From contig CM077822.1 of assembly GCA_039720395.1 (NCBI GenBank), positions 20,853,267 to 20,917,266 of the forward strand: 64,000 bases of DNA. The letters are read 5' to 3'. Positions 1 to 10,861 of the stretch are shown here, piece after piece (the first letter of the stretch is position 1; each line of letters begins with the position of its first letter). The position numbers and the translations under genes were made by a program. This DNA is from Liquidambar formosana. Taxonomy: Eukaryota > Streptophyta > Magnoliopsida > Saxifragales > Altingiaceae. The notes below the pieces were generated by a model that saw only the letters and a list, made by a program, of their open reading frames with translations, was not told the DNA's origin and did not search any database.

Positions 1-804
1 AGCATCTCGAAGAAATCAAGTTATTCAACCCTCTTGATCGACTATTTTAGCTAACTAAATCATATTTTTCATTATTCAAGGATTAGCTATTTTAGATATT
101 ATCATTTTAGTTAGTTATATTTACTTATCGAATGTTGCCACTACATAAAGTATTCTAAACCCCCACTTAATTTACACTTTTTGAGGTTTCCACTTAATTT
201 ACACTTTTTAAGGTTTTATAAAAAATATGAAAGTTTTCTATGAATATTAGTTGCGTCATCTATTAAAAAACATAATTCTAAACCACCTTTTTAGAAGAGT
301 ATTCTGTTGACTATTGTCCCCAGAGTCTCATTGATGGGTAAAATTAATTAGATTATGGGAGAGTATGGACCTAGAACAATAACCTCGTACAGAGTCTAAA
401 GTCTTCTCACTCCTTGCTGTGATATTTTATCTCCTCTGTTGGGCAATGTGGTCAATTCATTATAAAATAGCATCGAAGCAAAGTTTGTGTCTTTGGCAAT
501 AACGCTAGCCTCTACAAAACCTCGGACTTCATAAATTTGCAGAGGAAATTTGAATAAACAAAGCATTTAGTTCTGATGGAGGAAATGTCAAATTTTAGTG
601 TAGAGGAATGAGCGGTTAAATTTCATTTTACAATACACATATACAGCTAGGAAAACCACTTTAAGTGAGGCAACTTATTACAACTTATTATGTTTTAATG
701 ATCACTTTTCAACTTAATACCATATAAAGGATAGCATTTGTCAACTTATTACAAATTGACTGTATACATACTTCAAAATGACTATGAATGTCTTTTATTT
801 GGTA
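1..804. other. AT-rich intergenic flank with dispersed repeat pieces
   Basis: No coding region is visible. The stretch is AT-rich plant intergenic DNA. Its right half holds two pieces that recur elsewhere: about 530-645 resembles 42987-43086 in the same orientation, and about 688-800 resembles the reverse complement of about 47905-48065. The last bases form the left target site of the LTR retrotransposon that starts at 810. Confidence 0.6.
530..645 (+). repeat. Dispersed repeat, copy 1 (partner at 42987-43086)
   Basis: A stretch of about 110 bp starting near 'gaggaaatttgaataaaca' and ending near 'ttacaatacacat' is shared with 42987-43086 with scattered substitutions and a short indel. I cannot see terminal inverted repeats, so the repeat class is unknown. 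Confidence 0.55.
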
Positions 805-809
805 CTAGA

Positions 810-1509
810 TGTGTGGAAATATCTCTGAACCGAGGTTTCAGCTCGGGATGGAAGGTTCAGACCTGAAACGCTGACACGTGGCGAAGACTGTTCAACTAGG
901 CCAACCACAACGTGCGTGATTCACCTCCTAAGATCCAGCTCGGGGCAAGGGGTTAAATCACTTCACTTGACACGTGGAAGGTCCGCACGGTAGGACCTGC
1001 TGCAAAGCACGTGATCTTCCAGCTCGGGACCTGGCTTTCACCTCGGGACACATGTCTTATGACTCACACTACGATCCAAATCCTACTACAGTCCAAAACT
1101 GTCCCAGCAGCTGTAATTCCTGACACAGCGGTTACAAGAAACCACGGTTCCATGGCCAACCATGGTCAACAAATTATGGTCAGACGGTTATGGGTAAACC
1201 ATGGTCAGATCTGACCTAACCAAAGCAGTTATCTAACCTCACATGGTCAGTCCGTACAGGTGGGTATAAAAAGAATACGATACAGCCTAATTTAGTAAGC
1301 TACAGTACCCTAATTCTCTGAGATTTATCTTCTTCCTTGCCTCACTCTCCCCAGTACCGCTTTCTGACTTAAGCTTTGGAGAGGGCACGGCCAAAACCCA
1401 CCTTGGCCTACCCTCTGACCCATTTTCCAAGCTTGTGATTGCAGGTCCAGGCGAGGGAGCAAGCTCCATCATCAACACATAGTTCGGGGAGCAGATTTTA
1501 CCTCGTACA
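810..1509 (+). repeat. 5' LTR
   Basis: 700 bp, starting TGTGTGG and ending TACA. It matches 11818-12517 at a constant offset of 11008 with no indels. Several short palindromic 'ccatgg' and 'ggtca' motifs recur around 1140-1210. The TATA box at 1265-1272 divides U3 from R. Confidence 0.95.
1265..1272 (+). promoter_or_regulatory. LTR TATA box (5' copy)
   Basis: TATAAAAA sits in the second half of the 5' LTR, with the same motif at 12273-12280 in the 3' LTR. Position and sequence fit the core promoter that starts retrotransposon genomic RNA. The transcription start should lie about 30 bp downstream, which is an inference. Confidence 0.65.
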
Positions 1510-1512
1510 ATT

Positions 1513-1530
1513 TGGCGCCGTCTGTGGGAA
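1513..1530 (+). other. Primer binding site
   Basis: TGGCGCCGTCTGTGGGAA begins 3 bp after the 5' LTR. TGG complements the CCA tail of a tRNA, and this block is typical for plant Tat-type gypsy elements. I do not assign the tRNA species with confidence. Confidence 0.75.
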
Positions 1531-1543
1531 CCATCGCGATAAG

Positions 1544-3499
1544 ATGGCTACACCACCTCCGCCCACCTTTGGGCGAACCAGATCTGGAGCGAACTTTACT
1601 CGCGTAGACCAAGCCATTACAGGCGATGCTGGGAAGCGAGTAGAAACCCAGCCTTCACAGGCCAACCCGCCATTGCCTGCGGCGGGAACCAGTCAGCTTC
1701 CTCCGATTCAGCAACATCAGATCTCCCTTGAAATGTCTGCTGTTCTACATTCTCTTGATGATCAGCCTGTCCTGAAAGCCGCGTTCGATAAGGCTGTGAC
1801 AAATAACCCTAACCCAGCAGCGGTGGTGGAACTGATTGCAACCATGCAATCGAAGATTCAATCGGCGCAGCTCGCAAAGCTAAATGCGGAGCAAAATTAC
1901 CACCGCTACCTCCAGCGAACCTTTGCCCCTCGCGGAGTCAATATTGTCGCTGAGGAGGCTAGCCAAACCAGTCCACTCCGTCGCACTAGGCATCAGGAGA
2001 GCTCACCCAGGCCCAGGGCTTCGCACCATCACCACCGCAGTAGACATGACGATGAGCCACGATTAACTGGCCCAGAACCGAGGCATTCAGGAAGGGGAGA
2101 TGAACAACATCATGCGCTGATTCAGAGGTCCCCAGAACGCAGTTCAAGGCGTTCAGATCATACGCGAAGGTGGAATGAGGACCACCCAAGACCTCGCTCT
2201 CAGGTGCGTTCTGGGCACGAAGTTCACAGAGAGGAGAGGCGCGATCACAGGTCTCGGTCTCTTGAAAGAAGGGGGGAGAGGAGTACTGGGGCGACGAGTA
2301 GAAAGCATTCTCGATCACCCAGGCATGAAAGAAACGAGGAAGAAGCCTCCAAAAGACATCGGGGTAATCAGAGCAGAGGGGGAGAAAGACCTGAAAGCCT
2401 TGCTGTGGCTCGGAGCCCATTCACACGGTGGATTCAACGGGTCCCAATCCCAAGAGGGTATTCCGAGATAACTTTTACTCTTTACTCTCTTTCAATAGAC
2501 CCCGATCATCATTTGAATTATTACTTGCAACGTATGTCGTTATATGCTGGAAATGAGGGTTTTCTCTGCAAAATATTTCCTATGAGTTTGGGAGAAGTGG
2601 CTCTTAAGTGGTGGGCCAAGATCCCAGATGAATCTATTGACAGCTGGCACGAACTAAGCAAGCTGTTTAAGAAAAGGTTCATCACTAGCTGCAAATTCCC
2701 GAGGACCATGCAGAACCTATACGAGCTGAAACAGAAAGATGGGGAAGGACTTCGGGAATACTCTCAGAGGTTCTGGGAGGTCTACAATGAGATTGACGAA
2801 CCTATTGAGAAGAATGCAATGGATTTGTTTCGTCTCGGGTTGAGGAAGCCATCACCTCTGTTCAAGGAGCTCACTGTTAATCCCCCCAGAAACCTAGCCA
2901 AGCTACTCTCCACTGTAGCTAATTATTCGAAGTTGGATGATTTCTACACCCCGCAGTCTGCCAAAGCCAGCGAAAGAGATGACAAAAAGAAGGACTCTAG
3001 GCCACAAAGAGACAATCCCCAGGGAGAAAAGTCAAGGCCGCCTACCAATCCGAACCAGGCCATTTTCACTGTATTTACTCTCCCCATCTACAAGTTGATG
3101 AAGGCACTGGAGAACAAGGACTTCTTCCAGAAACCTCGACCTATGTTCGCGGAGCCCGAGAAGAGAAATAAAAAACTGTTTTGCAGTTACCACAAGGATC
3201 ATGGCCACAGGACAGAGGACTGTAAGGTTCTGAAATACAACCTCGAGGCTTGGGCCAAGGAAGGAAAGCTCGATGAATTTATAGCCCGAAAAGACAAAGG
3301 ACAGCCATCCGAACAGAAAAAACCCGAGAACAAGGCTCCTCAATCCACTCAACCAAAGATCCTCGGGAGGATCGATATGATCACCGGAGGATATGAGGAA
3401 ACCGCTCTGTCAGCCAGCCAGCTCAGGGCGCAGTATAGGATGGCTTGTCAAGATGCCGAAATCAGTGATATTGGGGATGAGCCAGTACTACTACCTTAG
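1544..3499 (+). CDS. gag: Gag polyprotein region of the Tat-type element
   Basis: The ATG at 1544 is chosen because it opens the frame just after the primer site; an in-frame upstream ATG at 1439 lies inside the LTR. The product is about 651 residues. The first third is Pro/Gln-rich, followed by an Arg/His/Ser-rich basic stretch (about residues 160-300). A retrotransposon gag core follows (about 310-480, with SLGEVALKWW and LREYSQRFWEVY). Near 3181-3222 there is a Cys/His knuckle-like motif, CSYHKDHGHRTEDC. The frame ends at a TAG (3497-3499), but the same frame continues into the protease, so this stop probably interrupts a gag-pol fusion. Gag would form the cytoplasmic particle and bind element RNA. 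Confidence 0.85.
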   Translation: MATPPPPTFGRTRSGANFTRVDQAITGDAGKRVETQPSQANPPLPAAGTSQLPPIQQHQISLEMSAVLHSLDDQPVLKAAFDKAVTNNPNPAAVVELIATMQSKIQSAQLAKLNAEQNYHRYLQRTFAPRGVNIVAEEASQTSPLRRTRHQESSPRPRASHHHHRSRHDDEPRLTGPEPRHSGRGDEQHHALIQRSPERSSRRSDHTRRWNEDHPRPRSQVRSGHEVHREERRDHRSRSLERRGERSTGATSRKHSRSPRHERNEEEASKRHRGNQSRGGERPESLAVARSPFTRWIQRVPIPRGYSEITFTLYSLSIDPDHHLNYYLQRMSLYAGNEGFLCKIFPMSLGEVALKWWAKIPDESIDSWHELSKLFKKRFITSCKFPRTMQNLYELKQKDGEGLREYSQRFWEVYNEIDEPIEKNAMDLFRLGLRKPSPLFKELTVNPPRNLAKLLSTVANYSKLDDFYTPQSAKASERDDKKKDSRPQRDNPQGEKSRPPTNPNQAIFTVFTLPIYKLMKALENKDFFQKPRPMFAEPEKRNKKLFCSYHKDHGHRTEDCKVLKYNLEAWAKEGKLDEFIARKDKGQPSEQKKPENKAPQSTQPKILGRIDMITGGYEETALSASQLRAQYRMACQDAEISDIGDEPVLLP

Positions 3500-4129
3500 A
3501 GTGAGGGAGAAAATGGAGAGAGACAGCTTTTCTTCGGAGATGCCGAGACTGATGGGACGGTGCGCTGCCCGCACAACGATGCTCTGGTTGTTCGCATGCT
3601 CATAGGAAACTACGATGTGGGCAAAGTCTATGTGGATAATGGGGCATCTGTGAACGTCATGTTTCAGAAATTATTCAGTCAACTCGGGCTTAAGGACTCC
3701 GACCTAAAGCCCTGCCACGTCAGCTTGAAAGCTTTTAATGGCAACATGACTTTCCCATTGGGACAGATAACGCTCCCAGTTCGGGCAGGGCCAGTGCAAT
3801 CTATAGAAACATTTGTGGTAATCCAGGAGAGGTCAGCCTACAATGTGATACTCGGGCGACCCTGGATTCATGCCATAAAGGCCGTCCCATCCTCCTACCA
3901 CCAATCCATCAGGTTCCCGAGCCCAGAAGGAATTATGGAGATAAAAGGAAACCAGGCAGCAGCCAGGGAATGTTTTCTGGCGGAGTATGCGGGCCACTCA
4001 GCACCCTCAGAGGACAAACTGAAGTCCAGGGTCCCACGCCTCCCCAGTTCGGGAACTGGCAAAGCTAAAACCCCGAGGCAAGAGCCAGAGCAGAAGAAAA
4101 AAGCTAAAGTTGATGAGGTTCCCTTGTAG
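3500..4129 (+). pseudogene. Aspartic protease segment, between two in-frame TAG codons
   Basis: This stretch reads in the same frame as gag. From about 3500 it is open, with blocks such as RCPHNDALVV and VYVDNGASVNVMF near 3629. The latter is the retropepsin active-site loop, with D-N-G in place of the commoner D-T/S-G. LGRPWIH later marks the flap/C-terminal part. An ATG at 3560 is available, but the coding signal starts upstream of it. The frame closes at TAG 4127-4129, and downstream codons again continue the same protein. It would cleave the Gag-Pol polyprotein. I read it as a broken middle part of one frame. Confidence 0.8.
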
Positions 4130-7100
4130 CAACGAAAGGGAGAACGGCCTGGAGTAGAAGAAACAGCTCTGGAACCCGCAGACAGAACAGGGGAGGAGCT
4201 AGTAAAGAAGATAATCAATTCTAATGATCCAGAGAGGTTTTTCTGGATAGGAAAGTCACTGAGTGAGGCCGACGCTGCAGAGCTATTTGAATTCTTGAAG
4301 AATAACATTAATGTATTTGCATGGTCACCGCACGAAATGCCAGGAATTGATCCCAGAATAATCACTCATGAGTTGCAGGTTAATCCGAATTACAAGCCAG
4401 TGGTTCAAAAGCAACGAAGGTTGTCAGACGATCGAGCCGAAACTGTTTCTGCCGAGGTCGATAAGCTTTTGAAAGCAGGGTTCATCAGAGAGGTAAAGTA
4501 CCCGAGTTGGCTGGCCAATCCCGTATGTGTAAAAAAAAAGACAGGGGACTGGCGTGTCTGCATTGACTTCACAGATCTCAATAAGGCGTGCCCTAAGGAC
4601 AGTTTCCCCTTGCCTAAGATTGACCAACTCATAAACTCTATCTCGGGGTATGAGAGACTGAGTATATTTGATGCCTACTCGGGTTACCATCAAATTCCAA
4701 TGGCAGAACATGATCAAGATAAGACGGGGTTCATTATTCCTAGAGGAACGTACTGCTACAAGGTAATGCCATTCGGGTTGAAGAATGCAGGGGCCACCTA
4801 TCAACGTCTCGTTAGCAGGATGTTTGAAGGATTGATTGGCAAAAACCTCGAGGCGTACGTCGATGACACTATTGTTAAAAGCAACTCAGAGAAAGATCAC
4901 CTGGCAGACCTAACTGAGGCTTTCGCCCGACTCAGGGAGTACGGGATGAAGTTAAATGCAAAGAAAAGCTCATTTGGAATAGGCTCGGGAAAATTCCTGG
5001 GTCACTTAGTCTCAAGAAGGGGGATCGAAGCAAATCCAAGTAAGATTGAGGCGATAAGAACCCTACGTACCCCAACAACGGTCAGGGACGTTCAAAAGTT
5101 GAACGGAATGGTGGCAGCACTCAGTAGATTTATCTCGAGGTCATCAGACAAATGCCACCCATTCTTTCAGATACTGAAGAAGAGCACTAACTCGGGATGG
5201 AACACAGAATGCCAAGAAGCTTATCAAAGGCTAGTCGCTCATTTAGAAACACTCCCCACCCTGACCCACCCTTACCACGGGGAAACTCTTTACCTCTATC
5301 TTGCTGTTTCAGCTCATGCACTCAGTGGCGTTCTTCTAGCCCAGCGCGACCTTACTCAAGCGCCAATCTATTATATTAGCAAGACACTATTAGACGCTGA
5401 AACCCGTTATCTTCCCCTTGAAAAATTAATCCTAGCCCTTGTCACAGCCTCCAGAAAACTCCAACACTACTTTCAGTCTCATCCTATCATCGTCCTCACA
5501 AACTATCCCCTGAAAGATGTGCTCCGCAGAGCTGACTTGTCAGAACGGGTCTCGAAGTGGGGGGTGGAACTCAACGCTTATGATATTCACTTCCAGCCCC
5601 GACCTGCCATTAAGGGACAAATATTGGCTGATTTCCTGGTCGAATTCGCGGATCCTACTTCCAGTTTGGGACAGACAGCATTAAAATCCTCTCTGCCCGA
5701 ACTGGGGGGGAAAGACAATATAAACACAGAGAAGAGGAAGAGATGGGAGCTCAAAGTGGATGGTGCATCTAATGCGAAAGGGGCAGGTCTGGGAATTGTG
5801 CTGACAGATCCCGAGGGAGAAATCATCGAGCAAGCAGTCAGGCTTATGTTCCCAGCCTCAAACAATGAAGCAGAGTATGAGGCAGTTGTGGCAGGACTTG
5901 GGATGGCCCGAGCAATGGGGGTAAAAGAGCTGACAGTATACAGTGACTCCAGGCTCGTGGTTAACAAGTTAAACAAAGAATATGAAGCCAAAGATGAAAG
6001 AATGGCTACGTACATGCACAAGGTATGGGAATTGGCTGCGAAGTTCATCAGTGTGGAGTTCAAATGCTTTGTGAGGGATCAGAATAGACATGCAGATGGG
6101 TTGGCTGCCCTGGCTGCAGCGTTGGAAACAGATACCCCTCGAACCATAAATGTTGAAGTCTTGCAAGAGCCCAGCATCGGGACAGAAGAGCTCATTTCGG
6201 ACATTCAGTCTTCGACACCGACCTGGATGGACGAGATAATTGCATATCTACAGAGGGATGAACTACCCGAGGATCGCAATCAGGGTCACCGAATTCGCGC
6301 TAAGTCAGCTCGTTTTTGGTTATCTCCGTCGGGCTCTCTCTACAAAAGATCTTATACAGGACCATACCTGAAGTGCGTACATCCAGACCAAGTGTTGGAC
6401 CTGCTGGCTGAACTCCACGAGGGGTCATGCGGAGGTCATGCAGGAGGAAGATCACTAGCCCATAGGGCAAGCACTCAGGGCTACTGGTGGCCATACATGC
6501 AGAAGGATGCTATCAGGTATGTGAGGAAGTGCCCGAAGTGTCAGATATTTGCTGACAAGATACACCAGCCTGCTCAGGAGTTGCATCCCATATCTAGTCC
6601 ATGGCCTTTCGCACAATGGGGGTTAGATCTCGTGGGTTCATTGCCCATAGCCTCGGGGAATAGGAAGTACTTGTTCATTGCAACTGACTACTTTACTAAA
6701 TGGGTAGAGGCTATCGCGCTTGCTTCAATTAAAGATTCTGATATTATCAAGTTCCTTTGGGAGAATATTATCACACGCTTCGGGATCCCGAGAGCTTTTG
6801 TATCAGATAACGGAACTCAGTTCGATAGTAAACGAACTCGGGAATTCAGTGCAGAACAAGGAATTCAATGGTGGTATTCTAATCCGAGTTACCCACAGTG
6901 CAATGGTCAGGCAAAGGCAACCAACAAGATTATAGTCGTAGGGATAAAGAGGAGGCTAGACAATGTGAAGGGGTCTTGGCCTGATGAGCTGCATTCCATA
7001 CTATGGGCATATCGAACTACTCCGAGGAGGTCCACAGGAGAAACTCCATTTTCCATGACCTATGGAATGGAAGCAGTTATACCAACAGAGCTGGGTTTAC

Positions 7101-7465
7101 CAGGTCTCAGAACCGAATCTTACGACGCGGCCACCAATGATCAGGTTCTGTCACAAGATCTGGATTTAGCAGAAGAAAGAAGGGAAAGGGCTCGAATTAA
7201 AATGGCATCTTACCAACAAGAGCTGAAAAAATATTACAACCGAAGAATAAAGTCGAGGGAGTTCAATGTTGGAGAGTTGGTACTCAGGCAAGTCAACGCC
7301 GGAACCAGAAATCCTGCTGATGGGAAGCTCGGGGCAACATAGGAAGGTCCTTACGAGGTCATCCACGTCAGGGGTACAGGTTCGTACAGACTAAAGAGCT
7401 TAGAGACTGGACAAGAACTCCCGAGATCAGTTAATATAGCTAATTTAAGGTTGTTTTACCGATAG
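4130..7465 (+). pseudogene. pol: Pol: RT, two RNase H domains, integrase
   Basis: Same frame as gag and protease, open from 4130 to TAG 7340-7342. RT: WRVCIDFTDLNKACPKDSFPL near 4550, MPFGLKNAGATYQ, and catalytic YVDD at 4856-4867. The first RNase H (about 5300-5650) is the gypsy type. A second one follows (about 5745-6130) with catalytic-type residues in VDGASN, NNEAEYEA and YSDSR, a hallmark of the Tat lineage. Integrase: a zinc-binding HHCC region near 6415-6550, then D in GLDLVG and D in SDNGTQF. The third acidic residue of the D,D-E triad reads Lys (AAG, 6914-6916). TAG 7340-7342 stands where a Trp is usual, and the same frame then runs to the natural end at 7463-7465. No chromodomain is seen. 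Confidence 0.9.
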
Positions 7466-7578
7466 CCAAGTTGTAATTACATTCAATGATTATTCAATAC
7501 AAGTTCAGAGGTTATTCAGAAATGTTATCGCTTGTTTATCATTCGAGCTAAAGGCACTTTCCCCAACAACGAGTCGAA

Positions 7579-7890
7579 GCAAAAATTGCCCAAGAATGGG
7601 CACAAGTCTCACCTAATAAATGGCTTGAGCACGCTGAACCTAAGAATGGGTTAAAAACAAAGTCTTGCCCGAGAACGGGTCCAAGCAAAAATTGCCTAAG
7701 AATGGGCACAAGTCTCACCTAATAAATGGCTTGAGCACGCTGAACCTAAGAATGGGTTAAAAACAAAGTCTTGCCCAAGAAAGGGTCCAAGCAAAATTGC
7801 CTAAGAATGGGCATAAGTCTCACCTAATAAATGGCTTGAGCACACCGAACCTAAGAATGGGTTCACAACGAAGTCTCACCTAAGAACAGG
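7579..7890 (+). repeat. 106-bp tandem repeat, about three copies
   Basis: The motif 'gcaaaaattgcc' recurs at 7579, 7685 and 7791, giving a 105-106-bp unit that contains smaller related blocks ('cctaagaatgggtt', 'cccaagaatgggcac'). It lies just after pol in the non-coding 3' part. Tandem arrays in this place are known in Tat-lineage elements. Confidence 0.85.
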
Positions 7891-8190
7891 CTCAACGCAA
7901 CAACATACCAAGGGATGGGTCTAAGTATACAAGGACCAACAGGTGTTCAGGTCTATCACTCCGCAAATTGGAGCCCATGGTCAGATTGGGTCTAATTATT
8001 TTCGCTACAGCAACAAGGGATTTTATCCCGATAGCACATTCAAACACACAGCCAGTATAAGATTAATGGACATATTCACAGGACAAAGAAAATTGTGTAT
8101 TCCATTCAAAAAGAAAGAATGTTACAAGAGTCTGTACAAAGTGGGGCACTCAGCCAGAAACAATGAAAAAGAAAAAACAAAAAAGAAAAC

Positions 8191-9033
8191 CTATGTAGCT
8201 ACATTCTCCCCCGAGTTCCCGGCAGCTGGAGCAATGACCTCGGGAGCCGCGACGAGATCAGTAGAGGCAGGCGGGACCACTGGAGTCTGAGGAAGATCAG
8301 GGGTAGCCTCCGTGTTGCTTTCCGTTGCATTTGCAGGTTGGTCCCCATTGGCAGCGGCTGAAGTGTCATTGGTGGCGTCAACGACCCTCTCGTCTTTAAT
8401 GGTGGCATTAGGCTGGGACGTGACCTCGGGATTGTCCTCCCCGGCCTCATCGCCGCCTGCAACCTCCATCTCAGCTTCCCCGACATCACCTCCCTCGGGA
8501 TCGTAATCCGGGGGAATATCCCTCCTTTCGAAGGGAATATCGCCAATGCCAGGGAATTGGGCAGATGCTAACTTGACCAAGGTCTCCCACGCAAATTTGT
8601 AGGTGACCTCGAGCTCGGTGGTCAACTGCCCAACGAGGGAAGCCTTCACGCTTTCCCTCTCTTCAGCCACGGCCTTCTCCATGGAGGCCTTCTCCTTCTC
8701 TACCTCAGCCTCAAGAGCCCAGACCTTACTCGCCAGCTCGCGCTTCTCCCAGGCCAGCTCGTCCTGGGCGTCCTTCGTCTTCCTCAGCTCGGCCTCCAAA
8801 TCTGCATAGTCCTTCCTCGTGAGTTCCAGTTTACTGACGGCACTCTCGGCTGTGGACTTGAAAGTCTCGCATTCAGACTTCACCTTCTGAAGCTGAGACA
8901 TAGCCGCAGCACAGTTGGCTTCAGCGTCCTCGAGTTTCTTGTCGTACTCACTCCGGACTTTGGCGAGCTCGAGCTGCAACTTGTTATCTTCCGCTTCGAA
9001 GCGGTCGCCCGCCAGCAGGATTTGTTGGCAGCC
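8191..9033 (-). CDS. Coiled-coil last exon of the antisense gene
   Basis: The longest single antisense frame, open from the apparent acceptor near 9034 (TATAG before GGC) to the stop at 8191-8193. About the first 150 residues are rich in Lys, Glu, Leu and Ala with heptad-like spacing (LEAELRKTKDAQDELAWEKREL), predicting a long coiled coil. The C-terminal third is acidic and then Ala/Pro/Thr-rich, likely disordered. It has no ATG at its start, which fits a 3' exon rather than a separate gene. I do not know a function. Confidence 0.6.
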   Translation of the reverse strand, partial: GCQQILLAGDRFEAEDNKLQLELAKVRSEYDKKLEDAEANCAAAMSQLQKVKSECETFKSTAESAVSKLELTRKDYADLEAELRKTKDAQDELAWEKRELASKVWALEAEVEKEKASMEKAVAEERESVKASLVGQLTTELEVTYKFAWETLVKLASAQFPGIGDIPFERRDIPPDYDPEGGDVGEAEMEVAGGDEAGEDNPEVTSQPNATIKDERVVDATNDTSAAANGDQPANATESNTEATPDLPQTPVVPPASTDLVAAPEVIAPAAGNSGENVAT

Positions 9034-10861
9034 CTATACAGACATCAGCAAGTCAGAGATCGAGTTGAACAGCAAACAATGGAAACCACAAGAAAATGGA
9101 ACTTATTCGGTAAAGACTGGTAAACCCGAAGCGGAGGTTGTCGAGGGCGGGCTTCTTCCTGAAGTGCTCCATGTCCGCCGGCAACCTCATGGGGTTCCCC
9201 AGCTGCTTGAAGTTGTACTCCGCTGAGAAGGAGCTGGTAACATCCTTATTTTTGGGTACGGGGAACTGCAGACATGTGATGAAACATAAAGTTAGTCAGA
9301 ATCTGTCATAGATTTTTAAGTATGGGACGATTATGAAATTGAAAAAAGCGAAGGCATACCTCGGGGAATTTGGCTATCATCTCAGCGCGGGAAAAGGAGC
9401 TCCCATCTCTGGCCGCCGGGACATTGGCACCCCCCTACCCAGACCCTTGCACAGCGGGTTGCTGTTCGGGGACTGTAGAGGCTTTCCGGGGCTTCGTAGG
9501 AGGAACCAGAGGAGCCTTCCCCTTCCCAGTAACTTCGGGCGCCTGGGGCCTGCCCACGTCCTGCCCCCTCATGGCGCTGGACATGAGTTTGCCACTGTTG
9601 GGGTCAGTGGGCTTTTTGCCAGCGTCCCGACCTGAGCCAGGAGCAGCAACAGCAGCAGCCTTGCTGGACCTCTGCTGCTGCTGATTCTGCCGCTGTTGCT
9701 GCTGCTGCTGCTGATTCTGCTCAGCAGCAACCTTCTTTTCCTGGGCCTCCTTCTCCGCCGCCCTTCTCTCGGCAACCAGAGCCCTCAAATTCATCCCAGA
9801 GTCCTTCTTGGTCCTCTGGCTGCCGGAGTCTGTTCTTTGTCTCTTGGCGGGGGGGGGGGATTGGAGCCTCTCCTCTCTATGGCTTGGGAGACGGTCTCCT
9901 CAGAGCTGGAGCTCTCAATGACAAAAGGGGCGCGGCGAGCTGTCTTGTCGGAGGGTCTAATCTCCTCTGCTCCCTCCCCTTCAGGTCGGAGGCGGATCCC
10001 CTCTTCCTCTTCTCCCTCTTGCTCTCCTCTCTCAACCTCTTCCTCCACCACGCGGGTCAGCTCGTCATCAGGCTGCTCCCAATTGGGGTAACTCGCCTTC
10101 CCCCAAGTCTGGTACCTCGCGTGGTAGTTGAGCAGGGTTTCAGCCGAACGGCAACGTTGGCTGACTTGATATCCGAGCAGTTTCTCGATATCCTCCTCGT
10201 TCAGCTTGTCAGCGGGTTCGTTGGCGTGAGGAGCTGCTAGAAGGAAACATGATGGAAGTATCATTATGAAATCCAATATTCAACTCGAGGTCGTATAAAA
10301 CGGAAAGAAGCAAAATGATATCGCTGATTTCTTACAGCTAGAGCCTCTCTCTCGGGGAATGATGGGAGGATCAGGGGGAAGAGTCCCATCCACAGGCCCG
10401 TACACGAAAACCACAATGTCATGAGCTCCCGGGTTGGAGTCTAGGATGTGAGTGACAAAGGGTTTCTTCCTGCGCTTGAGGGCGAGGTAAACATCAGGTT
10501 TGTTTTTAAGGGCGCAGATTTTGTAGTGGTGGAGTATCTCCCGCACCCCAACAGAAGTCCCTAGAAGCTGGTTAAGGACATGAACCCCCAAGATGATCCT
10601 AAAGGAGTTCAGCTCTAGCTGGGTTGGGACTATTCCACAGTAGAGGAGGAAGTCATTGAGAAGGTCAGGGAAGGGGACATGAACTCCACCCTCCATAAAA
10701 GCAGCAATGGGAACGAGGAGGCCATCCTTGGTGTCTGACCTAAAGACGTCCTCCCTGGGCTCAGCAAAGCGGAAGCTAAACTTCCCGTCTTCAAAGCCGT
10801 ATAAGGCCCTAAACTCTGCTATCTTTGCAGGGTTCTCCCTAATGTCATAAAAGGAAGACAT
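8191..10861 (-). pseudogene. Antisense multi-exon gene inside the Tat element
   Basis: Minus-strand reading starts at ATG 10861 (MSSFYDIRENPAKIAEF). Exon 1 (10861-10336) has a PFPDLLNDFLLYCGI...RIILGVHVLNQLLG region like the plant 'putative gypsy type transposon' family (Transposase_28-like). A GT donor at 10335 and an AG acceptor at 10237 join in phase. Exon 2 (10236-9360) is acidic, then Gln-rich. Exon 3 is about 9265-9118. Exon 4 (about 9033-8191) is coiled-coil. The junction between exons 3 and 4 is not resolved. The frame shifts in the G run at 9849-9859, and an in-frame TAG stands at 9435-9437, so it is broken. Antisense ORFs are known in some Tat-lineage elements; their function is unknown. 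Confidence 0.7.

Noticed and set aside
1011..1214. 67-codon ORF in the 5' LTR, repeated at 12019-12222
   Set aside because: It lies wholly in U3 of the LTR, is present twice only because the LTR is, and shows no protein-like pattern.
3497..3499. Programmed readthrough of the gag stop codon
   Set aside because: Possible in principle, as some retroviruses use TAG readthrough, but two more in-frame TAG codons downstream make simple decay the better explanation.
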